From Frateuria aurantia DSM 6220 (GTDB lineage Bacteria; Pseudomonadota; Gammaproteobacteria; Xanthomonadales; Rhodanobacteraceae): DNA of 64,000 bases. Positions 62,765 to 64,000 of this stretch are shown piece after piece. The notes below the pieces were generated by a model, which was not told the origin of the DNA, did not search any database, and saw only the letters and a program-made list of their open reading frames with translations. The stretch covers positions 2,987,110-3,051,109 of the forward strand of contig NC_017033.1 of the NCBI RefSeq assembly GCF_000242255.2, given 5' to 3'. The stretch's first letter is position 1. The number at the start of each line of letters is the position of its first letter. The position numbers were made by a program, and so were the translations under genes.

Positions 62765-64000
62765 ATGGGTATCGGTGAGCAATTCCGCCAGCAACTGGCG
62801 GCCAAGGCATTGCAGCGGCAGATCGATCGTGCCGGCAGGCAGGAAGACCAGCGCAAGACCGCCAGCCTGAGCGGCGCGCCCCGCAGTACCGGCGGACTCA
62901 AGCCGGAACTGGCCCGGTTCGAGACCTTGCCGGCCTACCAGCAGATGCTGGCCATGCAGGAAATGCGCAACCGGCTGGATATCGAATCACCCTTTTTCCG
63001 GGTCCATGACGGCCAGGCCGGCGACACCACGGTGATCGAGGGCCGTTCCTATATCAATTTCGCCAGCTACAACTATCTGGGCAGCTCCGGAGCCGCCGAG
63101 GTCAACGCCGCCGCCAAGGCGGCCATCGACCGTTACGGCACCTCGGCCTCGGCCAGCCGAATGGTGGCCGGCGAGAGACCGGTGCAGCGCGAACTGGAAC
63201 AGGCCCTGGCCAGCTGTTACGGCGTCGACGATGCGCTGGCCCTGGTCAGCGGCCATGCCACCAATGTGACCGTGATCGGCTATCTGTTCGGGCCGAATGA
63301 TCTGATCGTGCATGACGCCCTGGCCCACAACAGCATTGTCCAGGGTGCCCAGCTCAGCGGCGCCAAGCGGCTGAGCTTTCCGCACAATGACTGGGCGGCG
63401 CTGGACGAGTTGCTGAGCCGGGTCCGTGGCGAGTACCAGCGGGTGCTGATCGCCATCGAAGGCCTGTACAGCATGGATGGCGATTATCCCGAGCTGGAAC
63501 GCTTTATCGAGATCAAGCGCCGGCATGGCGCCTTTCTGATGGTCGATGAGGCCCATTCACTGGGCGTGCTGGGTGCCACCGGCCGCGGCATTGCCGAACA
63601 TGCCGGCATCGACAGCCGCGAAGTCGATATCTGGATGGGCACCATGAGCAAGACCCTGGGCGGTTGCGGCGGCTATATCGCCGGCAGCCAGCCGCTGATC
63701 GACTTGCTGCGCCACTTTGCGCCCGGCTTTCTTTACAGCGTCGGCCTGTCACCGGCGCTGGCGGCCGCGTCACTGGCCTCTCTGCAGCGCATGCTGGCCG
63801 GTCCGGAGCGGGTCGCCCGCCTGCGCGAGCGAGGCCGTTATTTTCTGAAGCAGGCCCAGGCCGCTGGTCTGGATACCGGTCACAGTGCCGGTTATGCGGT
63901 GATTCCGGTGATCACCGGCAGCTCGCTGAAGGCGGCGCAGTGGTCGAATGCATTGTTCGAGGCCGGCATCAATGCCCAGCCGATCTTCTATCCCGCCGTC
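62765..64000 (+). CDS. Alpha-oxoamine synthase of the capsule lipid module (WcbT/RkpG-like), cut by window edge
   Basis: The first 412 residues of a PLP-dependent alpha-oxoamine synthase (AONS/KBL/serine palmitoyltransferase family), which condenses an acyl thioester with an amino acid with loss of CO2. An N-terminal extension of about 75 residues comes before the fold. Seen are SYNYLGSSG, SRMVAGERPVQRELE, HDALAHNSIVQGAQ, VDEAHSLGVLG (Asp261, His264) and the PLP lysine Lys296 in TMSKTLGGCGGY. It lies 38 bases after the LpxC-like gene. The acyl donor is probably the PKS ACP product. The 3' end is outside the window. Confidence 0.9.
   Translation, partial: MGIGEQFRQQLAAKALQRQIDRAGRQEDQRKTASLSGAPRSTGGLKPELARFETLPAYQQMLAMQEMRNRLDIESPFFRVHDGQAGDTTVIEGRSYINFASYNYLGSSGAAEVNAAAKAAIDRYGTSASASRMVAGERPVQRELEQALASCYGVDDALALVSGHATNVTVIGYLFGPNDLIVHDALAHNSIVQGAQLSGAKRLSFPHNDWAALDELLSRVRGEYQRVLIAIEGLYSMDGDYPELERFIEIKRRHGAFLMVDEAHSLGVLGATGRGIAEHAGIDSREVDIWMGTMSKTLGGCGGYIAGSQPLIDLLRHFAPGFLYSVGLSPALAAASLASLQRMLAGPERVARLRERGRYFLKQAQAAGLDTGHSAGYAVIPVITGSSLKAAQWSNALFEAGINAQPIFYPAV

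Noticed and set aside
1-64000. CRISPR arrays, tRNA or rRNA genes
   Set aside because: No regularly spaced direct repeats and no tRNA or rRNA-like sequence were seen by eye. A tRNAscan or Infernal run would be decisive.

Overview
This window looks like a chromosomal segment from a high-GC gammaproteobacterium of the order Xanthomonadales/Lysobacterales, perhaps Rhodanobacteraceae. The call rests on housekeeping gene content (citrate synthase beside a type-B L31 gene, ridA-recG, hslO, mtgA, a gcvT-gcvH-gcvPA operon), base composition and protein similarity. It is an inference that a species-level search would have to confirm.

Positions 1-30324 are mostly ordinary chromosome. In order they hold: the 5' end of gltA; rpmE2; a ridA-recG-nucleoside hydrolase operon; a fused ATP-grasp/alpha-E protein followed by a transglutaminase; an orphan exported protein; a GAF-GAF-GGDEF-EAL protein; hslO; mtgA; an SDR/AGE-epimerase pair; a GtrB-like glycosyltransferase; an MFS-like transporter; a MetJ domain joined to a histone-H1-like Lys/Ala tail; the gcv operon; a four-gene Mla/MCE lipid-transport operon with a STAS-permease fusion; and electron-transfer flavoprotein-ubiquinone oxidoreductase.

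Positions 30468-64000, running off the right edge, form one large capsule locus of the ABC-transporter-dependent type. It has both Kdo-transferase homologues that build the lipid-linked primer (KpsC, KpsS), the ABC exporter (KpsM, KpsT), the inner-membrane polysaccharide co-polymerase (KpsE/BexC type) and the outer-membrane lipoprotein (BexD/CtrA type). It also has several GT4, GT2 and WavE-family glycosyltransferases. A lower-GC block (about 41-46.4 kb) holds two nucleotidyltransferases, one fused to a kinase-like domain, a BcbF/EcbF-like HAD phosphatase and a large two-domain protein. A decayed IS3-family element sits beside this block.

The right end (50.7-64 kb) is a co-directional run: KpsS, SDR, LTA-synthase-like protein, a 2518-residue reducing type I PKS, an LpxC-like deacetylase and an alpha-oxoamine synthase (cut by the window edge). 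Its order and content match the lipid modules of the Burkholderia pseudomallei wcbO-T and Rhizobium rkpA/G/H/I/J loci as I recall them. The likely logic is that the PKS makes a reduced acyl chain, the oxoamine synthase condenses it with an amino acid, and the SDR and deacetylase process the product into a lipid needed for capsule assembly or anchoring. The chemistry is inferred.

The most unusual single gene is the MetJ-H1 fusion at 20361-21017. The most interesting systems are the PKS/oxoamine-synthase/LpxC lipid module and the nucleotidyltransferase-kinase-phosphatase trio.
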